DNA from: an uncultured Pseudomonadota bacterium
Lineage (GTDB): Bacteria; Myxococcota_A; UBA796; GCA-2862545
Length of the DNA: 11,300 nucleotides
Direction: 5' to 3'
Assembly (NCBI GenBank): GCA_937891875.1
Contig: CALATR010000343.1
Location: 1 to 11,300, forward strand
Made by a program: the position numbers and the translations under genes. Shown in pieces: positions 1-6,545 of this stretch. Position 1 is the first letter of the stretch. Each line of letters begins with the position of its first letter. The notes under the pieces were generated by a model. That model saw nothing but the letters and a program-made list of their open reading frames with translations, was not told the DNA's origin and did no database searches.

Positions 1-513
1 ACCCTCGAGGCCCGCGTGACCGGCGTCATCGACGGTGATGGCGACTTCGCGGTCGTCCGCTACAGCTGGTACGTCAACGAGGCGCTCCTCGACACCACCG
101 CCAGCTACCTCGACGGCAACGAGGGCTGGTTCGAGAAGGGCGACACGGTCAAGGCCTGGATGCGCGGGTACGACGGCATCGAAGAGGGCAAGGGTCCGGC
201 CTACACCGTCACCGTGCTCAACACGCCCCCCGACGCGCCGGTGGTGTCCGTGAGCCAGACGACCGGCAGTGTTGTTTGCGTCGTAGGCACGGAATCCGAG
301 GACCCCGACGGAGACCCGATCTCCTACTCGATGACCTGGCAGGTCGACGGAGTGGCCTGGACAGGCGGGACCACCACCGGTACCTGGGTAGGAGACACCG
401 TTGCTTCCGAGGACACCGCACCGGGCGAGACCTGGACCTGCACCGCCGTCCCCCATGACGGCGAAGAGGTCGGGGCGTCCGGGTCGGCAGATGCAGTCAT
501 CACAGGAGGCTGA
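1..513 (+). CDS. C-terminal part of a secreted Ig-like repeat protein (5' end outside window)
   Basis: The frame is open from base 1 and stops at TGA 511-513, so only the last 170 codons are present and the start lies upstream. Two beta-sandwich-like repeats are visible. Both have a DGD acidic turn followed by a Y-x-W strand (SYSMTWQVDG in the second), then a GDTV turn. They are joined by the linker NTPPDAPVVSVS, typical of tandem Ig-like/cadherin-like modules in deltaproteobacterial surface proteins. The last repeat holds two cysteines (VVCVV and TWTCTA) placed to form an intradomain disulfide, which fits an exported protein. The protein ends right after the final strand (AVITGG) with no visible membrane anchor or sorting tail. 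Role is unknown; adhesion or surface structure is the usual guess for this architecture and is inference. The complete protein is probably much longer, with more copies upstream. Confidence 0.85.
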   Translation, partial: TLEARVTGVIDGDGDFAVVRYSWYVNEALLDTTASYLDGNEGWFEKGDTVKAWMRGYDGIEEGKGPAYTVTVLNTPPDAPVVSVSQTTGSVVCVVGTESEDPDGDPISYSMTWQVDGVAWTGGTTTGTWVGDTVASEDTAPGETWTCTAVPHDGEEVGASGSADAVITGG

Positions 514-538
514 CAGGGCGGTGTCGCTCTTGTACGAC
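510..538 (+). promoter_or_regulatory. Weak candidate sigma70-type promoter for the DUF2325-like gene
   Basis: CTGACA at 510-515 (5 of 6 to the TTGACA consensus) is followed after 17 bp by TACGAC at 533-538 (3 of 6 to TATAAT). It overlaps the stop codon of the preceding gene and lies about 50 bp before the start at 592. The 78-bp gap (514-591) holds no convincing terminator. In such GC-rich DNA this match could be chance. Confidence 0.2.
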
Positions 539-591
539 TAGAGTGAGGCGCTCCAGTTGGGGGCCCACACTCCCCGCGCCAAGGCCGACCC

Positions 592-1986
592 ATGCATGAA
601 CCGACGACCTCCACCGCTCTCGGCGCCGCTACGGCGAGCGTCCAGGCCGATCTCGACCATCTCCTCGTCGAGCGTGGCCAGCTCCAGGCCCTGCTGGACC
701 TGACCGACGGCCCGGACCACCGTCCGGCCATCGAGCATGCACTGACGCGGCTCGACGGTCAGATCGCCAAGCTGCTGTCGCGCTGGCGGCAGGCGGGCGG
801 GCACATCGCGCTCACCGGTCCGGCCCAGAGCCGCTCCCAGACCCCGATGGGCGATCTGCTGTCCAGCCGCGGATCGGCCGGGGGAAGCCCGGTGGTCACA
901 CGCCATCGTCGCACCGCGGCGTCCGGTCCGACCGTCACCACGGTCGAGCGCCGCCGCCCCGAGCCCCGCTCGCTGGCCGCCGAAGAGGTCGAGGCCGGCT
1001 GGCGCGACTCCTTCGGCTCGCTGATGTCCCGGCTCGGCCCGGGCCACGATCTCGCCGGCGAGATCGACATCGTCGTCGAGGCCGCCGTCGCCTGCGATCG
1101 CTGGTCCGGCTGGCCCAAGCACATCCAGCGCCACCTGGTCGGCCTGCTCGCCTGCCGCCTGCGCTCGCTCCAGGATGAGCAGGGCGTGCCCGAGTACGAG
1201 CTCCAGGACGGGTTCTCCGCCCTCACCCGCTTCAGCAAGCGCGTGAAGCCGGGCTTCGTGTTCGGCCTGTCCCGCAGCCACCGCCCCCAGCACGGCAACT
1301 CCTGGGACGACGACGCGGTGCGCCACTGGGACCAGCTGGCCGCCCTCATCCCGCCCGACCAGGACCTCACCGACGAGCAGGACGCCCTGCTCGAGAAGCT
1401 GGCGTTCCTGGCCAACGAGCTCGACGATGCCCCGTCCGAGGACGCCCGCGAGACCGTGCGCTCCCAGGCCCTGCGCGTGCTCGGCGAGACCCTGGAAGCC
1501 GGCGTGGACGCCCGCGACCCCAAGCTGGTCGCCCTGTCCCTGCCCCTGCAGCCCATCCCCCGCACCCGCGCCATGCTGCGCCTGCGCCACGCCATCCGTG
1601 ACGCGCTCGCCCCGGTCGAGGACTCGGACGAGGCGCTGGACATCGAGCCCGACTGGGGCTGGTGGGTGCACACCCGGGGCAAGCGCGCGGCCATCGTCGG
1701 CGGCACCCCGCGCGAGGCGGTGCGGGCGACGCTGGAGCGGGCCTTCGGCTTTGCCGGGGTGCGCTGGACCGACGCCGAGACCGCCCGTCGCCTGCTCGCG
1801 GCCGGCGACGCGGATCTGCTGCTGGTCCTCGAGCGCCACGTCAGCGACACGATCGACTCGGACCTGCTGCCCCTGGCCCGCGCGCGCAACGTGCCGTTCG
1901 TGCATGTGGACCACGGCTGCAGCGTGGCCATCGTGAAGAGCGCCATCGAGCGGTTCACGGAGCGCGAAGGCGAAGCGACGCTCTGA
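592..1986 (+). CDS. Helical protein with C-terminal DUF2325-like domain
   Basis: 464 residues, no signal peptide or membrane segment, so probably cytoplasmic. Residues ~15-62 form a charged amphipathic helix likely to be a coiled coil. Residues ~85-130 are low-complexity and Arg-rich, probably a linker. Residues ~135-340 are mostly helical and include a conserved-looking stretch around SRSHRPQHGNSWDDDA. Residues ~365-457 resemble DUF2325 (a Rossmann-like domain): an opening beta strand with AIVGG, a central DADLLLVL strand, then VSDTIDSDLLPLARARNVP, where family members usually have a D-V-V strand, an S-H pair and a K-x-x-A-K helix. The DUF2325 assignment rests on pattern memory only and the biochemical role of that domain is not established. 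The ATG at 592 has only a weak AAGG upstream (581-584). Codon use matches its neighbours. The gene is separated from flanking genes by 78 bp and 424 bp, so it is probably monocistronic. Confidence 0.85.
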   Translation: MHEPTTSTALGAATASVQADLDHLLVERGQLQALLDLTDGPDHRPAIEHALTRLDGQIAKLLSRWRQAGGHIALTGPAQSRSQTPMGDLLSSRGSAGGSPVVTRHRRTAASGPTVTTVERRRPEPRSLAAEEVEAGWRDSFGSLMSRLGPGHDLAGEIDIVVEAAVACDRWSGWPKHIQRHLVGLLACRLRSLQDEQGVPEYELQDGFSALTRFSKRVKPGFVFGLSRSHRPQHGNSWDDDAVRHWDQLAALIPPDQDLTDEQDALLEKLAFLANELDDAPSEDARETVRSQALRVLGETLEAGVDARDPKLVALSLPLQPIPRTRAMLRLRHAIRDALAPVEDSDEALDIEPDWGWWVHTRGKRAAIVGGTPREAVRATLERAFGFAGVRWTDAETARRLLAAGDADLLLVLERHVSDTIDSDLLPLARARNVPFVHVDHGCSVAIVKSAIERFTEREGEATL

Positions 1987-2060
1987 TCTCCTGCGTGAGT
2001 GGCGGGGCGGGATCCGCTGGCGGCGAGTCGCGTTGCTCCCAGCGAGGGAGGGGCGGGGCG

Positions 2061-2081
2061 GTCTCTGGTCCCTGGTCTCTG
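2061..2081 (+). repeat. Three tandem 7-bp units (GTCTCTG), left arm
   Basis: GTCTCTG, GTCCCTG and GTCTCTG follow each other without gaps. The middle unit differs by one base. The mirror copy at 2250-2270 on the other strand has three identical units. Confidence 0.85.
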
Positions 2082-2090
2082 GGGCCCTCC

Positions 2091-2129
2091 GCGAACGGGG
2101 GGGACGCCCCCGGGTCCCCGGCCGTTCGC
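2091..2129. other. Strong GC-rich hairpin nested inside the inverted repeat
   Basis: GCGAACGG (2091-2098) pairs perfectly with CCGTTCGC (2122-2129). Inside it GGGGAC (2100-2105) pairs with GTCCCC (2114-2119), with a small bulge at 2120-2121 and an 8-nt loop. It is not followed by a T-run on either strand, so it does not look like a standard intrinsic terminator. It could still slow or stop transcription from the gene ending at 1986. Confidence 0.6.
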
Positions 2130-2249
2130 CTTGACGTAGCCGTCGGGGCCCAGATCGATGTGCTCGCCATCATGAGGCCGCGGCGCAGCCGACAGCGCGA
2201 CCAGGAGCACCGCCGGCGAGGGCGAGCTCCACCCGCTCGAAGCAGGCCC

Positions 2250-2270
2250 CAGAGACCAGAGACCAGAGAC
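2250..2270 (-). repeat. Three identical tandem 7-bp units (GTCTCTG on minus strand), right arm
   Basis: CAGAGAC is repeated three times exactly on the plus strand, complementary to the units at 2061-2081. The perfect array here against the one-base variant on the left suggests slippage or recent homogenisation. Confidence 0.85.
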
Positions 2271-2372
2271 CGCCCCTCCACTCCCTTGCCCGCAGCACCG
2301 GCCCCCCCGCCAGCGGCACCACCGCCCCGCCACTCCCCCGCCCGCAGCACCGGATCCTCCGCCAGCCGCACG
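2270..2372. repeat. Tandem duplication, two ~51-bp units with period 52
   Basis: 2270-2320 and 2322-2372 share about 43 of 51 bases. The core CGCCCGCAGCACCGG is common to both except at its first position. The first unit belongs to the right arm of the inverted repeat; the second extends past it toward the amidohydrolase gene, ending about 38 bp before its ATG. Confidence 0.65.
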
Positions 2373-2410
2373 CGAACAGGCTAGCCTCCCCTCCCCTCCG
2401 TGGAGCCCGC

Positions 2411-5400
2411 ATGCTGCTCGCCCTGCTCGCCCTGCTCTCCTTCGCCGCGGACGCACCCGCTTCGACCGACCCCGAGGTCACGAGCCCGCGGGAGCCCCAC
2501 ACCCGGGCGCGGTTCGAGGTGACCGAGGGAACCTGGATGAACGTGGACGTGTCGCCCGACGGCAAGACGCTCGCCTTCGATCTGCTCGGCCACATCTACG
2601 TCGTGCCGGTCGCGGGGGGTGAGGCGAAGCGGCTGACCGACGGGCACGCCTGGAACATGCACCCGCGCTTCTCCCCCGACGGCGCCCACCTGGCGTTCAC
2701 CTCCGACCGAGGCGGCGGGGACAACCTGTGGGTGATGGGCGTCGACGGCAAGGATCCCCACGCGATCACCGACGAGAGCTTCCGCCTCGTCACCCAGCCC
2801 GACTGGACGCCGGACGGGCGCTTCGTCTACGGGCGCAAGCACTTCACCGGCAGCCGCAGCCTCGGCACCGGCGAGATCTGGGCCTGGGACGTGAGCGGTG
2901 ACGGCTCCGGCCACGCCTGGACCGAGAAGGGTCACCTGGAGGCCGATGTCAACGAGCCCCACGTGAGCCCCGACGGCCGCTGGCTCTACACCACCGAGGC
3001 CGGCCCCTTCGAGTACAACCGCAACGTCTACTCCGGGATCTACCGGATCACGCGCACCGACCTGCAGACCGGCGAGACCGAAGGCGTGGCGGGAGGGTCG
3101 GGCGGCGCCCTGCGTCCCCAGGTCAGCCCGGACGGCAAGACCCTCGGATTCATCCGTCGCAACCTGGATGGTCAGCAATCCGAGTGGGTGCTCCGCGACC
3201 TCGTGACCGGCCGCGAGCGGGTCGCGTACGTGGGCCTCGATCGCGACCAGCAGGAGACCTGGTCCATCCACGGCACGACCCCTGCGTGGGACTGGCTGCC
3301 GGACGGCAGCGGCATGGTGACGACCCGGCTCGGCAAGCTCGTCCGGATCGGCACCGACGGCGAGCTCACCGAGATCCCGTTCACCGCCAGCGTCGACCGT
3401 CCGCTGGTCCAGGCCGTGCGCCAGCCCCACGAGGTCGCCCCCACCACGTTCCAGGCGAAGGCCGTGCGCTGGCCGGTGCTCTCCCCCAACGGCGACCGCC
3501 TCGCCTTTGTCGCGGTGGGCCGGGTGTGGGTCCGCGATCTGGACGCCGACACCGCACCGGTCGCGGTGAGCCCCGCCGACGCCCTCGCAACCGCCCCCAC
3601 CTGGCACCCCGGCGGCCGCGCGCTCGCCTACACCACCTGGCGCGACGCCGAGGGGGGCATGGCCTTCATGCAGCTGCTCGACGGCACGAAGGCGGTCGGT
3701 GCGCCCCGCCAGCTCGGCGACAAGCCCGACCTCTACACCGGCCCCTTCTTCGACCGCACCGGCGACCGGGTCGGCTGGCTCCGCGGGGACACCGGCGTCA
3801 CCAACCGCGGAGGCTCCGGCTCCAGCGAGCCACGCCTGCGGGTGCAGTGGCGCGCGACCGGCGAGGACGCCACCCTGCACGATGCCGGCCACATCGACAA
3901 CCTCGCCTGGGGCGAGCGCACCCCACGCCCCCGCTTCTCCCCCGACGGGGAGCGCATCTGGACCACCGACCGCCAGGACGACGCCCTGGTGCTCGTCTCC
4001 CTGTCGCTCGACGGAGAAGACCGTCGGATCCTGGCTTCTGGCGAAGACGCCCAGGAGATCCAGCCCTCGCCGGACGGGGACTTCATCGCCTGGAAGGTGC
4101 ACCACCAGGCCTTCGTCGCGCCCATGCCTCCCACCGGCGGCCGCCCGCTCTCCCTGGCCGAGGGCGAAGGCGCCATGCCCGCGGTGCGCCTGTCCTCCCA
4201 CCTGGGCGAGTGGCTGTCGTGGGCCGACGCCGACACCCTCACCTGGGCCGCCGGACCGACCGTGTACCGGGTCGAGCTGGCCGACGGTCTCCCTGACGCC
4301 CCCGAGGAGAAGGAGGTCAAGCCCAGCAAGCGCGTCCCCTACCCCGACGGCACCCGCGCCCCCCTGGGCGTGCCGCTGGACACGGGCCTGACGGTCACCC
4401 GCACCCCCCACGACCGCACGATCGCCCTGGTCGGCGCCAAGCTCATCACCATGAACGGCGACGAGATCGTCGAGGACGGCGTCATCATCGTGACCGGCGA
4501 GCGCATCGTCGCGGTGGGCTCCCGGGACAGCGTGGCCGTGCCCGCCGGCGCAGAGACCCGCGATCTGTCCGGCAAGGTGGTCATCCCCGGCTTCGTCGAT
4601 GTGCACGCGCACATGGGCTACGGCTGGGCCGACGTGAGCCCGGAGCTGGTGCCCGCCTACGCCGCGAACCTCGCCTACGGCGTCACCACCACCCACGACC
4701 CGTCCGCCCAGACCCACTTCGTCTTCTCCCAGCGCGAGCTCGAGCTGGCCGGACGCATCGTCGGCCCGCGGATCACGTCGACCGGGTTCATCCTCTACGG
4801 CGCCGACATCGACGACCGGGCGACCATCGAGAGCCTGGACGACGCCCGGGAGCACGTGCGGCGGATCAAGGCCTACGGCGGCTTCTCGGTGAAGTCGTAC
4901 AACCAGCCTCGCCGCGACCAGCGCCAGTGGGTGCTGCAGGCCGCGGTCGAGGAGGGCATGCTCGTCGTGCCCGAGGGCGGCAGCACGCTGCAGCACAACC
5001 TCAACCAGATCGTCGACGGGCACACGGGCATCGAGCACGCCCTGCCCGTCGAGCAGCTCTACGCCGACGTGCAGGAGCTGTGGTCGCGGCAGACCGGCGT
5101 CTTCTACACCCCGACCCTGCTGGTCGGGTACGGCGGCGTCAGCGGAGAACACGCCTTCTACCAGCGTCATGACGTGTGGAAGAAGCCGCGACTGCAGCGC
5201 TGGTCACGGCCTGGCGCGCTGGAGTCGCGGGGCAAGCGGCGTCCGCTCATGCTGCCCGAGGAGGACTGGCACCACACCCGCCTCGCGGCGACCGCGTGGA
5301 CCCTCGCCCAGCGCGGCGTCATCGTGAACCTGGGTGGCCACGGGCAGCTACAGGGGCTCGGACCGCACTGGGAGCTGTGGGCGCTCGGCGACGGCGGCTG

Positions 5401-5731
5401 GCCCGCCCACGAGGCGCTCGAGGTCGCGACCATCCACGGCGCGACCTACCTGGGGCTGGACGCCGACATCGGCAGCCTCGAGCCCGGCAAGCTGGCCGAC
5501 CTGATCGTGCTCGGCGCCGATCCGCTGGAGAAGCTCGAGAACACCGAGCAGGTCGAGGCGGTCATGAAGGGCGGCGTGCTCTACGACCCCGACACCCTCG
5601 CGACCACGTGGCCCGAGCAGGGCGAGCCCCAGCAGGCCTGGTGGCACGCGGCGCGCCAGGGCGGACCGACCCTTCCGTGGCGCGGCGACGTGGGCGACGG
5701 ATGCATGGGCCACGACCACGGCCGTCACTGA
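2411..5731 (+). CDS. Exported beta-propeller / amidohydrolase fusion protein
   Basis: 1106 residues. A short signal peptide (MLLALLALLSFAADA) predicts export. Residues ~40-650 contain about eleven PD40/TolB-like motifs of the SPDG type (VSPDGKTLAF, FSPDGAHLAF, VSPDGRWLY, FSPDGERIW and others), forming a beta-propeller. Residues ~668-1075 are an amidohydrolase of the imidazolonepropionase-like group. Visible metal-site candidates are the HAH pair H732/H734 in VDVHAHMG, K828 (possible carboxylated lysine) in FSVKSY, H862 and H876 in the GIEHAL region. The usual GTD aspartate near the end is replaced by GGH (H977) in NLGGHGQLQGLG, which I recall as a variant of this subfamily. The closing IGSLEPGKLADLIVLG is classic for the superfamily. 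The substrate is unknown; cyclic amide or dipeptide hydrolysis is typical of relatives. GGAG at 2402-2405 sits 5 bp before the ATG and supports this start. Its stop lies 7 bp from the convergent lipoprotein stop. Confidence 0.92.
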   Translation: MLLALLALLSFAADAPASTDPEVTSPREPHTRARFEVTEGTWMNVDVSPDGKTLAFDLLGHIYVVPVAGGEAKRLTDGHAWNMHPRFSPDGAHLAFTSDRGGGDNLWVMGVDGKDPHAITDESFRLVTQPDWTPDGRFVYGRKHFTGSRSLGTGEIWAWDVSGDGSGHAWTEKGHLEADVNEPHVSPDGRWLYTTEAGPFEYNRNVYSGIYRITRTDLQTGETEGVAGGSGGALRPQVSPDGKTLGFIRRNLDGQQSEWVLRDLVTGRERVAYVGLDRDQQETWSIHGTTPAWDWLPDGSGMVTTRLGKLVRIGTDGELTEIPFTASVDRPLVQAVRQPHEVAPTTFQAKAVRWPVLSPNGDRLAFVAVGRVWVRDLDADTAPVAVSPADALATAPTWHPGGRALAYTTWRDAEGGMAFMQLLDGTKAVGAPRQLGDKPDLYTGPFFDRTGDRVGWLRGDTGVTNRGGSGSSEPRLRVQWRATGEDATLHDAGHIDNLAWGERTPRPRFSPDGERIWTTDRQDDALVLVSLSLDGEDRRILASGEDAQEIQPSPDGDFIAWKVHHQAFVAPMPPTGGRPLSLAEGEGAMPAVRLSSHLGEWLSWADADTLTWAAGPTVYRVELADGLPDAPEEKEVKPSKRVPYPDGTRAPLGVPLDTGLTVTRTPHDRTIALVGAKLITMNGDEIVEDGVIIVTGERIVAVGSRDSVAVPAGAETRDLSGKVVIPGFVDVHAHMGYGWADVSPELVPAYAANLAYGVTTTHDPSAQTHFVFSQRELELAGRIVGPRITSTGFILYGADIDDRATIESLDDAREHVRRIKAYGGFSVKSYNQPRRDQRQWVLQAAVEEGMLVVPEGGSTLQHNLNQIVDGHTGIEHALPVEQLYADVQELWSRQTGVFYTPTLLVGYGGVSGEHAFYQRHDVWKKPRLQRWSRPGALESRGKRRPLMLPEEDWHHTRLAATAWTLAQRGVIVNLGGHGQLQGLGPHWELWALGDGGWPAHEALEVATIHGATYLGLDADIGSLEPGKLADLIVLGADPLEKLENTEQVEAVMKGGVLYDPDTLATTWPEQGEPQQAWWHAARQGGPTLPWRGDVGDGCMGHDHGRH

Positions 5732-5738
5732 CCCGGCG

Positions 5739-6545
5739 CTACTCGCAGCTGCCGGACTCGACGGCGCTGTAGTAGACCCACGGGCCGGTGCTCGACGCGG
5801 TCGCGGCCCGGTAGAAGTGGTTCGAGCGCAAGCGCAGCCGCACCCCGCTGGCCGCCGCCACCTCCTGCGGGGCGTAGCGCAGGGTCACCGTGGCTTCCTC
5901 GCCCGGCGCGAGCGTCCACGGGAGCTCGGCGACGCCGTCCACCTCGAGTCCGGTGACCGCCTGTTCCTCCTCGAAGCCGAGCTCGGTGATCACGAGGTCG
6001 GCCTCGCCCTCGTTCTTCAGCACCAGCGGCTGCTCGTGGGAGCAGCCGAGGGGCACGTCGCGCAGCTCCACCTGCGGCGTGGACAGCGTCAGGTCCGGCG
6101 CGATGGACACCGCGTCGAATTCGACGCTGTACTCGGTGCCATCCGGCCCCACCATCTGCACGAACCCCCGCACCGTGGTCGGGCCCACCGGCTGGAAGAG
6201 CATCGGGATGTCCGAGGTGGCACCCGCGGGAATGCGAACCCCGCCCCGCGGCGCGCTCACCGTCGGGTTGCTGGTCTCGTCGTTGCGCTGCGGCCCCTGG
6301 CGGATCTCGGCGCTCCACACCTCCGCGGTCACCGCGAAGCCGCAGGTGTTGACCACCGGCAGCACCCCCACCTCGAAGCTGCTCACCGGGTCGTACTCCC
6401 CCTCCATGGTGTACCGGATGTCCACCTTGTCAGGGAGCTCGATGCACACCTCGTCGATGTAGCCGGGGTCGAACCTGTTCACGGGCGGGCAGCCGGTCAG
6501 CGCGGCCAGGGACACGGACAGCAGGGGGATGCGGAGGGTCATCAT
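5739..6545 (-). CDS. Outer-membrane lipoprotein with ASH / choice-of-anchor-D-like domain
   Basis: 268 residues. The N-terminus is a lipoprotein signal with lipobox LTGC, giving lipidated Cys19; the following residues are Pro, not Asp, which argues against inner-membrane retention. Residues ~150-242 match the ASPM-SPD-2-Hydin / choice-of-anchor-D pattern: LRDVPLGCSHEQPLVLKNEG, then ADLVITELGF, then LPWTLAPGEEATVTLRYAP and a closing LRLRSN. Residues ~55-145 look like a second, more diverged beta domain. C34, C68, C168 and C267 could form two disulfides. The start ATG overlaps the upstream stop in an ATGA junction (TGA at 6544-6542). A second in-frame ATG follows immediately, so either Met could serve. 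It is the last gene of a three-gene minus-strand operon and converges on the amidohydrolase gene. Function is unknown; a structural or binding role at the cell surface is inferred. Confidence 0.88.
   Translation of the reverse strand: MMTLRIPLLSVSLAALTGCPPVNRFDPGYIDEVCIELPDKVDIRYTMEGEYDPVSSFEVGVLPVVNTCGFAVTAEVWSAEIRQGPQRNDETSNPTVSAPRGGVRIPAGATSDIPMLFQPVGPTTVRGFVQMVGPDGTEYSVEFDAVSIAPDLTLSTPQVELRDVPLGCSHEQPLVLKNEGEADLVITELGFEEEQAVTGLEVDGVAELPWTLAPGEEATVTLRYAPQEVAAASGVRLRLRSNHFYRAATASSTGPWVYYSAVESGSCE

Larger units (their letters stand above)
1997..2335. repeat. 90-bp imperfect inverted repeat with 158-bp spacer (MITE-like or dispersed repeat element)
   Basis: The left arm 1997-2086 matches the reverse complement of the right arm 2245-2335 along its whole length with one single-base gap. 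The innermost 32 bp (2055-2086 against 2245-2276) differ at one base only (2071). Outer parts share GAGTGGCGGGGCGG and CCGCTGGCGG blocks with diverged sequence between them. Each arm carries three tandem 7-bp units: GTCTCTG/GTCCCTG/GTCTCTG at 2061-2081 and the complement CAGAGAC three times at 2250-2270. The arms could pair as a long hairpin in either DNA or RNA. No transposase or target-site duplication is visible. Together with the tandem copy at its right end, this occupies most of the 424-bp gene-free stretch 1987-2410. Confidence 0.75.

Noticed and set aside
538..1914. Open frame on the minus strand (458 codons)
   Set aside because: Antisense shadow of the DUF2325-like gene with Gln/Gly/Ala-rich translation and no motifs.
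2055..2276. CRISPR-like repeats because of short repeated units
   Set aside because: The units are 7 bp without spacers and are in opposite orientation at two places, so this is a tandem/inverted repeat and not an array.
2381..5170. Long open frame on the minus strand (929 codons)
   Set aside because: It lies fully opposite the propeller-amidohydrolase gene, has low-complexity Gly/Val/His-rich translation and no recognisable domain. It is an effect of high GC at third positions.
5732..5738. Bidirectional terminator between convergent genes
   Set aside because: Only 7 bp separate the two stop codons and no hairpin with T-run is seen there.
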